From assembly GCF_003121625.1 (NCBI RefSeq), contig NZ_QDDJ01000002.1:186001-250000 (forward strand): a stretch of DNA of 64,000 bases, in the 5' to 3' direction. The DNA comes from Ornithinimicrobium cavernae (lineage in GTDB: Bacteria > Actinomycetota > Actinomycetes > Actinomycetales > Dermatophilaceae). The notes below the pieces were generated by a model. That model saw only the letters and a list, made by a program, of their open reading frames with translations, was not told the origin of the DNA and did not search any database. The stretch's first letter is position 1; every line of letters starts with the position of its first letter. This document shows, piece after piece, positions 17,404 to 25,555 of this stretch. The translations under genes were made by a program, and so were the position numbers.

Positions 17404-17777
17404 GCTACGACTACCAGTACGTCACGCTCCGTCTCGTCCCGCGCGTAGAGCGCGAGGAGTTCGTCAACGTGGGCGTCGTGCTCTACAGCCAGGAGGCCGA
17501 GTTCCTCCGTGGTGACTTCGAGCTCCGCGAGGAGCGGGCCCGCGCGCTCGCGCCGGACCTGGACCTGGAGGCGGTGCGCGCCTCCCTGGAGGCGGTCTGC
17601 CGGGTCGCCGCCGGGGAGCACTCGCCCTCGACCCCTCGGCTGGACCGGCTGGGGCCGCGGTTCGGGTGGCTCAGCGCGCCGCGCAGCACGATCGTGCAGC
17701 CCGGACCCGTCCACGGCGGCACGACGGAGGACCCCGCTGCCACGCTCGAGCACCTCATGCGCATCCTGGTGTCATGA
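17400..17777 (+). CDS. DUF3037 family protein
   Basis: The 125-residue protein starts at GTG 17400 inside the kinase stop. It begins SYDYQYVTLRLVPRVEREEF with VNVGVVLYS close behind, the signature of DUF3037. The family has no known activity but is commonly encoded next to a HipA-like kinase, as here (from memory of genomic contexts). No membrane segment or metal motif is seen. Its stop overlaps the ATG of the YbaK-like gene. It could be a substrate, adaptor or regulator of the kinase, with no direct evidence for which. Confidence 0.85.
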   Translation: MSYDYQYVTLRLVPRVEREEFVNVGVVLYSQEAEFLRGDFELREERARALAPDLDLEAVRASLEAVCRVAAGEHSPSTPRLDRLGPRFGWLSAPRSTIVQPGPVHGGTTEDPAATLEHLMRILVS

Positions 17778-18304
17778 CCGAGCACCTGACCTGGCACCCC
17801 GTCACCGATCGCCCCGACCTGCTGGCCGGACCCGTGCGCGCAGCGCTCGAGGGCTCCTCCTGGGCCGCGTCGTGCGAGGTGGCGGCCATCGACCCGGACC
17901 TCGCCGACACCCAGGCCCTGGTGGACGCCACCGACGTCACGCTCGAGGAGTGTGCCAACTGCATCGTCGTGCTCGGCCGCCGGGGTGAGACCGAGCGCGT
18001 CGCCGCCGGGCTGGTGCTGGCCACCACCCGTGCCGACGTCAACACGACCATCCGCAAGAGCCTGGACGTCCGCAAGGCCAGCTTCATGCCGATGGACCGG
18101 GCCGTGGCCGACACCGGCATGGAGTACGGCGGGATCACCCCCGTCGGGCTCCCGCAGGACTGGCCGGTCCTGGTGGATGCCCGCGTCGTCGCGTCCGGGC
18201 GGGTGGTCATCGGGTCCGGCATCCGCGGGTCCAAGCTGCGCCTGCCGGGGCCGCTGGTGGCCGAGCTGCCCGGTGTCCAGGTGATCGAGGGCCTGGCCCG
18301 CTGA
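17774..18304 (+). CDS. YbaK/EbsC family aminoacyl-tRNA deacylase-like protein
   Basis: A 176-residue single-domain protein starting at ATG 17774. It carries YbaK-type blocks: LEECANCIVVLGRRG, the conserved RKSLDVRKASFMP segment containing the catalytic-region Lys, and MEYGGITPVGLP near the substrate pocket. The family hydrolyses mischarged aminoacyl-tRNA (YbaK: Cys-tRNAPro) or acts as an editing domain in trans. Here it is translationally coupled to DUF3037 and the HipA-like kinase, a pairing that is unusual for a housekeeping editing factor. Confidence 0.85.
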   Translation: MTEHLTWHPVTDRPDLLAGPVRAALEGSSWAASCEVAAIDPDLADTQALVDATDVTLEECANCIVVLGRRGETERVAAGLVLATTRADVNTTIRKSLDVRKASFMPMDRAVADTGMEYGGITPVGLPQDWPVLVDARVVASGRVVIGSGIRGSKLRLPGPLVAELPGVQVIEGLAR

Positions 18305-18328
18305 CCGCCACGCGGTAGCCTCCCCTGC

Positions 18329-18838
18329 GTGACGGCATACCACGCAGACTCCACCGACCTGCCCGACAAGGAGGTCCTCACCTGGGAGCTTTTCGGCCGG
18401 TCGTGCCGCGAGCTGGCCCAGACCGTGGCCGACTCCGACTTCGACCCCGAGATCATCATCGCGGTCGCCCGGGGTGGCTTGCTCCCCGCTGGTGGCCTCT
18501 CCTACGCGCTGGGCGTGAAGCTGGCCGACGCCATCAACGTCGAGTTCTACACCGACGTGCACGAGACCCTGCCGGACCCGGTGCTGCTCGCCCCTCTGCT
18601 GGACACCGAGGCGATCCAGGGACGGCGCCTCCTGGTGGTCGACGACGTGGCCGACTCCGGGCGCACCCTCGCCCTCGTGCTCGAGCTGCTCCGCGCCCAC
18701 GGTGCCGACACCCGCAGCGCCGTGCTCTACGCGAAGCCGGCCACCATCGTCGAGCCCGACTTCGTCTGGAGACACACGGATCAGTGGATCGTCTTCCCCT
18801 GGTCTGCCCAGGCCCCGGTGACTCCCACGAGGCCCTGA
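18329..18838 (+). CDS. Phosphoribosyltransferase family protein
   Basis: The 169-residue protein starts at GTG 18329, seven bases after a TAGCCT box. The PRPP-binding loop LLVVDDVADSGRTL is complete and AVARGGLLPAGGLSYALG forms the pyrophosphate loop region. This is the type I PRTase fold, closest in feel to xanthine/hypoxanthine phosphoribosyltransferases; the base specificity cannot be fixed from the hood sequence. Expected role: purine salvage or nucleotide regulation. It stands alone after the kinase cassette and is convergent with lysG. Confidence 0.87.
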   Translation: MTAYHADSTDLPDKEVLTWELFGRSCRELAQTVADSDFDPEIIIAVARGGLLPAGGLSYALGVKLADAINVEFYTDVHETLPDPVLLAPLLDTEAIQGRRLLVVDDVADSGRTLALVLELLRAHGADTRSAVLYAKPATIVEPDFVWRHTDQWIVFPWSAQAPVTPTRP

Positions 18839-18892
18839 GCGGCCACGGCGACTCTCCGTCGGGGTCGTCGACGACCACGCCGCCGCCCAGGC

Positions 18893-19813
18893 TCAGACCG
18901 GTCGGAGCGCCCGGGCGGCCTCGACCACGGTGTCCGTGAGCCGCCGCAGGTGACGCGAGTCCAGGTGCCAGACCTGCCAGTGCAGGGGGACGTCCTGGTG
19001 CGCGAGACCCGGCACCCGCTCCAGACGACCCGAGTCCAGGGCGGCACCGATCTGGGGCTCGGGCAGCATGCCCCAGCCGAGGCCGGCACGCACGGCGCGG
19101 GCGAAGGCCTCGGAGGAGGGCACCTCGTGCCACGGGGCCGCGGAGATCTGGTCGGCTGAGCGCACGGCGTCCTGCAGGGTGTCCTTGACGTTGAACTGCA
19201 CGACGGGCATCCGGGCCAGGTCCACCCCCGCTCCGACCCGGTGTTGAGCGAGCAGCGAGGGAGTGGCCACGGGCAGGTAGCGCATCACTCCGAGCGGCCG
19301 CACTGTGCATCCCACGACGGCCGTGTTGGCCGTCGTGACGGCGGCCAGCACCTCACCCGAGGTCAGCATCTCCTGCGTGTGCTCCTGGTCGTCGACGCGC
19401 AGTCGCAGCACCGCGTCGTCCCACGTGCAGGCCTCCCGGAGCACCTGAGGGAACCAGGTGGCGAGCGAGTCGGCGTTGACCGCCATCGTGAGGGCCGTCC
19501 TCGGTGCCTGGCTGCCCTCGCCCGCCGGCCCATTCCCGTTGCCCTCCGCGGACTCACCTCGGGAGGTCCCTAACGCCTCGGCCACCTCGCCGATGACCAG
19601 GTCGACCTGACGGGCCGAACGGAGCACCAGCGCGCCCGCCGCGGTGGCGGTGCACGGCGTGCCACGTCGGACCAGCACCCGACCGGTGCGCGTCTCCAGG
19701 GCACGGATCCGCTGGCTGACGGCCGAGGGCGTGACCCGCAACCGGCGGGCGGCCGCCTCGAAGGTGCCCTCGTCGATGACCGCCACGAGCGCTCTCAGCT
19801 GGTCGAGCTGCAT
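18893..19813 (-). CDS. lysG: LysR family regulator, ArgP/LysG type
   Basis: The 306-residue protein has an N-terminal winged helix-turn-helix (QLRALVAVIDEGTFEAAARR, then RVTPSAVSQRIRALE) and a periplasmic-binding-like effector domain. The ArgP/IciA branch activates basic amino-acid exporters when lysine or arginine accumulates, and the divergent lysE-like neighbour supports this. A Gly/Asn/Glu-rich insertion around residues 85-105 lengthens the linker. TAGAAT (19820-19825) lies exactly 6 bases before the ATG. Confidence 0.9.
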   Translation of the reverse strand: MQLDQLRALVAVIDEGTFEAAARRLRVTPSAVSQRIRALETRTGRVLVRRGTPCTATAAGALVLRSARQVDLVIGEVAEALGTSRGESAEGNGNGPAGEGSQAPRTALTMAVNADSLATWFPQVLREACTWDDAVLRLRVDDQEHTQEMLTSGEVLAAVTTANTAVVGCTVRPLGVMRYLPVATPSLLAQHRVGAGVDLARMPVVQFNVKDTLQDAVRSADQISAAPWHEVPSSEAFARAVRAGLGWGMLPEPQIGAALDSGRLERVPGLAHQDVPLHWQVWHLDSRHLRRLTDTVVEAARALRPV

Positions 19814-19883
19814 GAAGCGATTCTAATGGATGGTTAGGCTCATGCGTTTTGCTTCATTGCGGTCGCGTCCTACGTTGGATGCC
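19814..19883. promoter_or_regulatory. Divergent lysG-lysE control region
   Basis: The 70-bp gap holds a minus-strand TAGAAT (19820-19825) serving lysG and a plus-strand TTGCTT (19849-19854), 16-bp spacer, TACGTT (19871-19876) serving lysE, with GTG 7 bases later. A LysG-binding site is expected between them; TAATGGATGGTTA at 19824-19836 is a candidate AT-richer patch, though I cannot define an operator. Confidence 0.6.
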
Positions 19884-20477
19884 GTGCTCCCCATCGTGTT
19901 CACCGGCCTGATGTCCGGCCTCGGTCTCATCATCGCCATCGGCGCCCAGAACGCCTTCGTGCTGCGCCAGGGGATCCGCCGCGAGCACGTCGCCACGGTC
20001 ATCGCGGTCTGCGCCGCCGCCGACATCGCCCTCATCGCCGTTGGGACCGCCGGCGTGGGTGCGCTGGTGAGCTCGTACCCCACCGTGCTCACGGTCATCC
20101 GCTGGCTCGGTGCCGGCTACCTCCTCTGGTTCGCCTCCGGCGCCCTCCGCTCCGCCCTGCGGCCGACAGCCCTGGTCGCCGCCGCCCCGGCCTCGCGCGG
20201 CTCGGTCCTGGCGACGACCCTGGCACTGACCTTCCTCAACCCGCACGTCTACCTCGACACCGTGTTGCTGCTCGGCACCCTCGCGGCCGCCTACGAGGAC
20301 CACCGCTGGTGGTTCGCCCTGGGCGCCTGCGTGGGCAGCGTGGTGTGGTTCACCGCCCTGGGGCTGGGGGCGAGGGCACTGTCCGGTCCACTGTCCTCAC
20401 CCAGCACCTGGCGGGTGATCGACGCGGTGGTCGCCGTCGTCATGACCGTGCTGGCCGCGCGCCTCGTGCTGACCTGA
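19884..20477 (+). CDS. lysE: LysE family basic amino-acid exporter
   Basis: I chose GTG 19884 (197 residues), matching the usual LysE start just before TGLMSGLGLIIAIGAQNAFV; an ATG at 19830 would add 18 residues and swallow the promoter. The IGAQNAFVLRQG motif of TM1, the LTFLNPHVYLDTVLLLG motif of TM4 and six hydrophobic helices are visible. Role: export of L-lysine and perhaps L-arginine across the cytoplasmic membrane. The divergent lysG gene is the expected activator. Confidence 0.93.
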   Translation: MLPIVFTGLMSGLGLIIAIGAQNAFVLRQGIRREHVATVIAVCAAADIALIAVGTAGVGALVSSYPTVLTVIRWLGAGYLLWFASGALRSALRPTALVAAAPASRGSVLATTLALTFLNPHVYLDTVLLLGTLAAAYEDHRWWFALGACVGSVVWFTALGLGARALSGPLSSPSTWRVIDAVVAVVMTVLAARLVLT

Positions 20478-20590
20478 CGCGTGTGCGCCTGCTGCCGGCT
20501 CCACCTCCACCGTGGCGGCAGCTGCGCGCGGCCACGCGTGGAGAGACCTCACGCCTGGCCCAGCCGACGCCGGCGCGCTACGTTCGCCTG

Positions 20591-20782
20591 ATGGATCCAG
20601 TGACGACTGCACTCGTAGTCTCGGTGTTACCCGTGGCCGGCGTCGTCCTGGTCGTGCTGTGGTGGCGTCGCCAAACCCGACGGATCCGACCAGATCGTGA
20701 TCCGACCGGTGCCGCCACCCTCCGCGACCCCGCTCGCGATCGTCGCCGGCGGGATGACCGCCAACGGGGCCTGATGAGTTGA
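20591..20782 (+). CDS. Small single-span membrane protein, hypothetical
   Basis: A 63-residue ORF with one hydrophobic segment (residues about 6-24, TALVVSVLPVAGVVLVVLWW) followed by a strongly basic, Arg/Asp-rich tail. TACGTT (20579-20584) lies exactly 6 bases before the ATG, the same spacing seen at well-supported genes here, which is the main reason to believe it. No homologue is recognised. The Arg-rich tail is also typical of spurious GC-rich frames, so it may not be real. Confidence 0.45.
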   Translation: MDPVTTALVVSVLPVAGVVLVVLWWRRQTRRIRPDRDPTGAATLRDPARDRRRRDDRQRGLMS

Positions 20783-21021
20783 CTGACGAGGGCGACCCGA
20801 GCGCACAGCCTGATCGCGGCACGTCCCGTGATCCGCACCAGCCCCGGCGACGCCGGCACGTGTCTGGAAACTACTCACTCCGCGCCGCTCGAGGGGGTAG
20901 TTCTCCGGCACGGGTCCGCCTGGCTGTGACCCGAGAGGCGGGTGCGACTGGCCCCGCGATCTCGCGCACACCGATCCGTCGGCCCGGCCAGGGTGAGTTG
21001 TGCGCAGTCGGTCTGCAGATG
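20783..21021. other. Non-coding gap
   Basis: No convincing gene. AACTAC (20869-20874) and GTAGTT (20897-20902) could form a weak 6-bp hairpin with a 22-nt loop between convergent transcripts; this is only a possible terminator. Confidence 0.5.
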
Positions 21022-21876
21022 TCAGCCGGGCTCGGGCCCGCTCCGAGGTGGCTGCAGGGCCCAGAACGCGACCGCGCTGGCGGCAGCGACGTTGAGCGAG
21101 TCGACGCCGCCGGTCATCGGGATCCGCACGGCGAGGTCCGCCTCGGCGATGGTGCGCTCCCCCAGCCCGTCGCCCTCCGTGCCGAGCACCAGGGCGAGGC
21201 GCTCGGGTGGGTCCGTCGCCAGCTGACCCAGGTCCACCCCGTCGTCCCTCAACGCCAGCGCGGCGACGGTGAAGCCGGACTCCCGCAGGGTCCCGATCGC
21301 ACCGGGCCACGGCTCGATCCGTGTCCACGGCACCTGGAAGACGGTGCCCATCGACACCCGCACGGAGCGCCGGTACAGCGGGTCGGCGCACCGCGGCGTC
21401 ACCAGCACCGCGTCGACCCCGAGGGCCGCGGCTGAGCGGAAGACCGCGCCCACGTTGGTGTGGTCGACGATGTCCTCGAGGACCGCGACCCGCCGGGCAC
21501 CAGCAAGCACCTCCGTCAGGGGTGGCAGAACCGGCCGGTGCATCGCCGCGATCGCGCCCCGGTGCAGGTGGAAGCCGGTCATCTCCTGGGCGACCGCCGG
21601 GTCCATGACATAGACCGGAGCCCCCTCGGACACCGCGCGCGAGACCAGGTCCGCGAGGTCGGTGACCCAGCGAGGAGTGAGCAGCAGGGACCGCAGCCGG
21701 TGGCCGGCGCCGAGGGCACGGCCGATCACCTTGGCCGACTCGGCCAGGTAGAGGCCCTGCTCCGGCTCCAGCACCCGGCGGAGCGCGACGTCGGTGAGGC
21801 CCACATAGTCGCGGACGCGCTCGTCGTCGGGCCGGTCGATCCAGGTGACGCCGTCGGGGAGCCGGGCCTGCGTCAT
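21022..21876 (-). CDS. TrmH/SpoU family RNA 2'-O-methyltransferase
   Basis: The 284-residue protein has the three SPOUT motifs: DHTNVGAVFRSAAALGVD (motif 1 with the catalytic-region Asn and Arg), LALVLGTEGDGL (motif 2) and DSLNVAAASAVAFWAL (motif 3). An N-terminal ~100-residue domain precedes the knot, as in rRNA and tRNA 2'-O-ribose methyltransferases. The RNA target cannot be assigned. The ATG at 21876 overlaps the stop of the TauE-like gene, so it closes a three-gene minus-strand unit with that exporter and the ABC ATPase. Confidence 0.9.
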   Translation of the reverse strand: MTQARLPDGVTWIDRPDDERVRDYVGLTDVALRRVLEPEQGLYLAESAKVIGRALGAGHRLRSLLLTPRWVTDLADLVSRAVSEGAPVYVMDPAVAQEMTGFHLHRGAIAAMHRPVLPPLTEVLAGARRVAVLEDIVDHTNVGAVFRSAAALGVDAVLVTPRCADPLYRRSVRVSMGTVFQVPWTRIEPWPGAIGTLRESGFTVAALALRDDGVDLGQLATDPPERLALVLGTEGDGLGERTIAEADLAVRIPMTGGVDSLNVAAASAVAFWALQPPRSGPEPG

Positions 21877-22634
21877 ACGAGCAGCACCACGATGGCCACC
21901 ACACCGATCACCACGATGGTGGCGCGCAGCAACCACGGCGACATCAGGCGACCGATGCGGGCGCCGATCAGCCCACCGAAGAACGACCCGAGCGCGACGA
22001 GACCGACGATGGCCCAGTTGACCTTCGTCGGGTCGACCACGAGGAACACCAGGGCTGCGGTCAGGTTGACGACCAGGCCCAGCACGTTCTTGGCGCCGTT
22101 GATCTCCTGCAGACCGTTGGGCAGCAGCACACTCATCATGCCGATGAGCAGCACACCCTGGGCGGCGCCGAAGTAGCCGCCGTACATCCCCGCGAACAGG
22201 ATGCCCACGAGCAGCACCACCAGGCGGCCGCCGGTGATCGTGTCGGCGTGGTGGCGGGCCGCCCAGGCGTTGATGCGCGGCCCCAGGACCACCAGCAGCA
22301 GGGCGACGGCGATGAGGACCGGCACGATCGCCTCGAACGCGGACTCGGGGAGCACGAGGAGCAGGAGGGCGCCCGTGATCGAGCCCACGAAGGAGGCCGG
22401 CGCCAGCCGCTTGAGCAGCGACCGCAGCGGCCGGATCTCGCGACGGTAGCCCCACGCGCCGGTGAGGCCCCCGGCGACCAGACCGAGACTGTTCGAGATG
22501 TTGGCGGAGACGGCCGGGTAGCCGAAGAAGAGCAGGGTCGGGAAGGTCACCAGGGTGCCGGAGCCGACGACGGTGTTGATCGCGCCGGCCCACATCCCCG
22601 CCAGGATGATGGCCCCGATCTCCAGCGGGCTCAT
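21873..22634 (-). CDS. TauE/SafE family sulfite exporter-like permease
   Basis: A 253-residue membrane protein with about eight helices. The first repeat shows the typical GAINTVVGSGTLVTFPTLLF and AVSANISNSLGLVAGGLTGA; the second repeat has GGYFGAAQGVLLIGMMSVLL and KNVLGLVVNLTAALVFLV. The family exports sulfite or organosulfonates across the membrane; the actual substrate is unknown. Start and stop overlap the ABC ATPase gene and the TrmH gene by 4 nt each. Confidence 0.9.
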   Translation of the reverse strand: MSPLEIGAIILAGMWAGAINTVVGSGTLVTFPTLLFFGYPAVSANISNSLGLVAGGLTGAWGYRREIRPLRSLLKRLAPASFVGSITGALLLLVLPESAFEAIVPVLIAVALLLVVLGPRINAWAARHHADTITGGRLVVLLVGILFAGMYGGYFGAAQGVLLIGMMSVLLPNGLQEINGAKNVLGLVVNLTAALVFLVVDPTKVNWAIVGLVALGSFFGGLIGARIGRLMSPWLLRATIVVIGVVAIVVLLV

Positions 22635-23413
22635 TCGGCGCGCGCCGACCAGCGCTCGCCGTGCTTCTCCACCACGAGTGGGAGGCCGAACGTCGCAGAC
22701 AGGTGCTCACCGGTGAGGGTCGTCTCGATCGGGCCCGCCGCCACGACCCGCCCCTCGCGCAGCAGGAGGATGTCGGTGAAGCCGGGAGGGATCTCCTCGA
22801 CATGGTGGGTGACCAGCACCATCGCGGGCGACTCGAGGTCCTCGGCGAGGAGACGGAGCCGACCGACCAGGTCCTCGCGCCCGCGCAGGTCCAGCCCTGC
22901 GGCCGGCTCGTCGAGGAGCATCAGCTCAGGGTCGGTCATCAGGGCACGGGCGATCTGGACGCGCTTGCGCTCGCCCTCGCTGAGGGTGGCGAAGCGGCGC
23001 TGGGCCAGGTGCTCGACGCCCAGCGCCACGAGCAGCTCGTCCGCCCGACCGGTGTCCAGCTCGTCGTACTCCTCCCGCCAGCGGCCGGTCACCCCCCACG
23101 ACGCGGTGACGACGACGTCGCGCACCATCTCGTCCTGCGGGATGCGGTCGGCGAGGGCGGCACTGGCCAGGCCGATGCGGGGACGCAGCTCGAAGACGTC
23201 GACCGTCCCGAGCACCTCGCTGAGGATGCCCGCCACCCCTGTCGTGGGGTGGATCCGGGCGGCCGCGATCTGCAGCAGGGTGGTCTTGCCCGCGCCGTTC
23301 GGGCCGATCACGACCCAGCGCTCCCCCTCCTCCACCGACCAGTCGATGTCGTGCAGGAGCGTGTTGCCGCCACGGCGCACGCCGACACCGGCAAATTCGA
23401 GGACGTCGCTCAT
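22631..23413 (-). CDS. ABC transporter ATP-binding protein (stand-alone)
   Basis: The 260-residue protein from ATG 23413 holds Walker A GPNGAGKTT, Q-loop region, signature LSEGERKRVQIARAL, Walker B LMLLDEPAAGLD and H-loop VTHHVEE. LSEGE rather than LSGGE is a modest departure. The YlmA-like type resembles iron-siderophore or molybdate ATPases, yet no permease of that class is adjacent; the overlapping TauE-like gene is not a standard ABC partner. Possibly it works with a permease elsewhere or has a cytosolic role. Confidence 0.88.
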   Translation of the reverse strand: MSDVLEFAGVGVRRGGNTLLHDIDWSVEEGERWVVIGPNGAGKTTLLQIAAARIHPTTGVAGILSEVLGTVDVFELRPRIGLASAALADRIPQDEMVRDVVVTASWGVTGRWREEYDELDTGRADELLVALGVEHLAQRRFATLSEGERKRVQIARALMTDPELMLLDEPAAGLDLRGREDLVGRLRLLAEDLESPAMVLVTHHVEEIPPGFTDILLLREGRVVAAGPIETTLTGEHLSATFGLPLVVEKHGERWSARAE

Positions 23414-23456
23414 GTCGAGCAAGGTTAGTTCGCCCCGAAGTGCGTACCATCACCGC

Positions 23457-24206
23457 ATGGCTGACCTGCCGGCAAGTGTGCGTGTCGCGCTCTGGGCCAC
23501 CGCTGCCCTGGCCGGTCGGTTGGACCTCGCCGACGTGCCCGGACGCGCGATGCCCGACCTGGACCACACCGACGGCCTGGTGCCGCAGCTCACGCTCTGG
23601 CGGGACCTCGGTGAGCGGCTCGTCCTGGTCGCCCTCCCCCGGCCCGGGGACCTGACGAGTATGCCGCGTGGTCCCGTTGAGCTCGTGGCGGCGGCCACGC
23701 AGGCGGAGGAGCTGGTCTACGTCACCGGTCTGGGCGGTGCGCTGGTGCCGGACATCCGCCAGTTCGGGCCCGAGGGGGACCAGGGGTGGGAGGCCCGCTG
23801 GGCCGCCTACGACTCCGACCCCGTCCCACAGCACGTGGTGCAGCAGCTCGCGCTGCCCGACGTCGAGCTGCAGCTCCGGCGCGAGGTGGCGGCCCTCACC
23901 GGCGAGCTGGGCCGGGCACCGGGGCAGCCGCTGAGCGGCCACGGGCTCGAGGGCGCGGTCCGCGGATCGCTCGACGAGTCCTGGGGTCTTCCCGAGGGGC
24001 TACCCCCGCGCGCGATCCGGGTGATCGAGCTGGCCGGTGCCATCACCGGCCTGGCTGACGCAGGCCTGGACCACCGCCTGCACAGCGTCGACTCGAGCTC
24101 GACGCTCCAGAGGGAACGGATCCTGCAGCAGCTGCACGACGTCGCCGCGCACGCCCTCGTCGCCGCCACCAACGTGGGTGCGCTGCACCTCGCCGGCTGG
24201 CGCTGA
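23457..24206 (+). CDS. Conserved hypothetical protein
   Basis: A 249-residue protein starting at ATG 23457 with TACCAT (23445-23450) exactly 6 bases upstream. The composition is normal for a soluble protein, with an N-terminal helix LPASVRVALWATAALAGRLD and a C-terminal helical stretch. It has no membrane segment, Cys pair or nucleotide-binding loop. I do not recognise the family with confidence. It is divergent from the ABC ATPase gene with a 43-bp gap and convergent with glgA. Translation quality and promoter support it as real. Confidence 0.8.
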   Translation: MADLPASVRVALWATAALAGRLDLADVPGRAMPDLDHTDGLVPQLTLWRDLGERLVLVALPRPGDLTSMPRGPVELVAAATQAEELVYVTGLGGALVPDIRQFGPEGDQGWEARWAAYDSDPVPQHVVQQLALPDVELQLRREVAALTGELGRAPGQPLSGHGLEGAVRGSLDESWGLPEGLPPRAIRVIELAGAITGLADAGLDHRLHSVDSSSTLQRERILQQLHDVAAHALVAATNVGALHLAGWR

Positions 24207-24285
24207 CGTCGTCCAACAGTCGGGCGCGCGCACCGCGCCGGCTGGCATCCACGAGCCGGGACCGCCCCGTCGGACGCGGTGCTGC

Positions 24286-25500
24286 TCAGGCGTCGAGCAC
24301 TGACCGGTAGACCTCGACCGTGCGCTCGGCGATGGTGGTCCAGCTGAAGTGCTCGACCGCACGGGCACGACCGGACTCCCCCCTGCGGGCGGCCCGCTCG
24401 GGGTCGGAGACCGCGTCGTTGATCGCGGCCGCCAGGTCCGCGACGAAGGCCTCGGGGTCGGTCGGGGTGCCGGTGCCGTCGGAGACCTGCTCGATCGGCA
24501 CCAGCCACCCGGTCTCACCATCGACCACGACCTCGGGGATCCCACCGGTGGCCGTCGCGACCACGGGAGCTCCACAGGCCATCGCCTCGAGGTTGACGAT
24601 GCCGAGCGGCTCGTAGACCGAGGGGCACAGGAACACGGTCGCGTGGGACAGCACCGCGATGACCTTCTCGCGCGGGAGCATGTCGCCGATCCAGATCACC
24701 CCGGAGCCCCCGCGACCCTGGCGCAGGGCGTCCACGAGACCGATGACCTCGGTCTTGATCTCCTCGGTGTCCGGCGCGCCGGCGAGCAGCACGATCTGCA
24801 CCTCGGGCGGTAGCTCGGCCAGGGCGCGCAGCAGGTAGGGCAGACCCTTCTGTCGGGTGATGCGACCGACGAAGACCACCGCGGGTCGATCGGGATCCAT
24901 GCCGAGGGCACGGACCTGCTTCCGCGCGGTCTCGGAGGTGTTCCGTTGCCAGAGCTGGGAGTCGATGCCGTTGTGGACGACGTGGACGAGGTCCGGGTCG
25001 ATGCTGGGATAGCTGGCGAGGATGTCCCTGCGCATGCCCGCGGACACCGCGATGACCCCTGCGGCTGCCTCGTAGGCGGTCTTCTCCACCCAGGAGCTGA
25101 CGCGGTAGCCACCACCGAGCTGCTCGGCCTTCCAGGGGCGCAGCGGCTCCAGGCTGTGGGCGGAGATCACGTGCGGTATGCCGCCCAGCAGGCTGGCCAG
25201 GTGGCCCCCCATGTTGGCGTACCAGGTGTGGGAGTGCACCAGGTCCGCGCCGCCGGCGACGACGTCGGACGCCATGGCGACATCCACCCCCAGCGTGCGC
25301 AGGGCGGCGTTGGCGGACGCGAGGTTCTCGGGCGTCGGATAGCCGGTCGTCCCCTCCTCCTCGACCGGTTCGTCGAAGGCCCGGACCGAGACCGTCAGGT
25401 CGGGTAGCCGGCGGAGGGCGCGCGCCAGCTCGGCGACGTGGACACCCGCGCCACCGTAGATGTTGGGCGGGTACTCGCGGGTGAGGATGTCGATGCGCAC
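24286..25500 (-). CDS. glgA: Glycogen synthase (GT4 type, actinobacterial GlgA/GlgM)
   Basis: The 404-residue GT-B glycosyltransferase begins RIDILTREYPPNIYGGAGVH and ends in the family 4 C-terminal domain with EPLGIVNLEAMACGAPVVAT, which places the E-x7-E nucleotide-sugar motif. GTG 25500 fits homologues (MRVDLLTREYPP) and has TAGCGT 7 bases upstream; GTG 25509, after AGGGG, is the alternative. Role: transfer of glucose from ADP-glucose to alpha-glucan or, in mycobacterial relatives, to maltose-1-phosphate. The divergent neighbour glgC makes the ADP-glucose. Confidence 0.92.
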   Translation of the reverse strand: MRIDILTREYPPNIYGGAGVHVAELARALRRLPDLTVSVRAFDEPVEEEGTTGYPTPENLASANAALRTLGVDVAMASDVVAGGADLVHSHTWYANMGGHLASLLGGIPHVISAHSLEPLRPWKAEQLGGGYRVSSWVEKTAYEAAAGVIAVSAGMRRDILASYPSIDPDLVHVVHNGIDSQLWQRNTSETARKQVRALGMDPDRPAVVFVGRITRQKGLPYLLRALAELPPEVQIVLLAGAPDTEEIKTEVIGLVDALRQGRGGSGVIWIGDMLPREKVIAVLSHATVFLCPSVYEPLGIVNLEAMACGAPVVATATGGIPEVVVDGETGWLVPIEQVSDGTGTPTDPEAFVADLAAAINDAVSDPERAARRGESGRARAVEHFSWTTIAERTVEVYRSVLDA

Positions 25501-25555
25501 GGGGCTCACGCTAGCCCCTGTCGCCCAACCGTGCTCGGGGCAATAGGTTGGCCAC
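25501..25555. promoter_or_regulatory. Divergent glgA-glgC promoter region
   Basis: Only 55 bp separate the two start codons. The minus-strand TAGCGT (25508-25513) is 7 bases from the glgA GTG and plus-strand TAGGTT (25544-25549) is 6 bases from the glgC ATG. Both transcripts are probably leaderless and must share whatever regulator binds between. Confidence 0.6.

Noticed and set aside
16636-17777. Classical HipAB toxin-antitoxin pair
   Set aside because: The kinase is the short HipA_2 form, and the second gene is DUF3037 with no DNA-binding domain, so a HipB-type antitoxin is absent.
20627-21904. Long minus-strand frame across the TrmH gene and the gap beyond
   Set aside because: It is out of frame with the clear SPOUT methyltransferase and contains only Arg/Gly/Pro-rich sequence.
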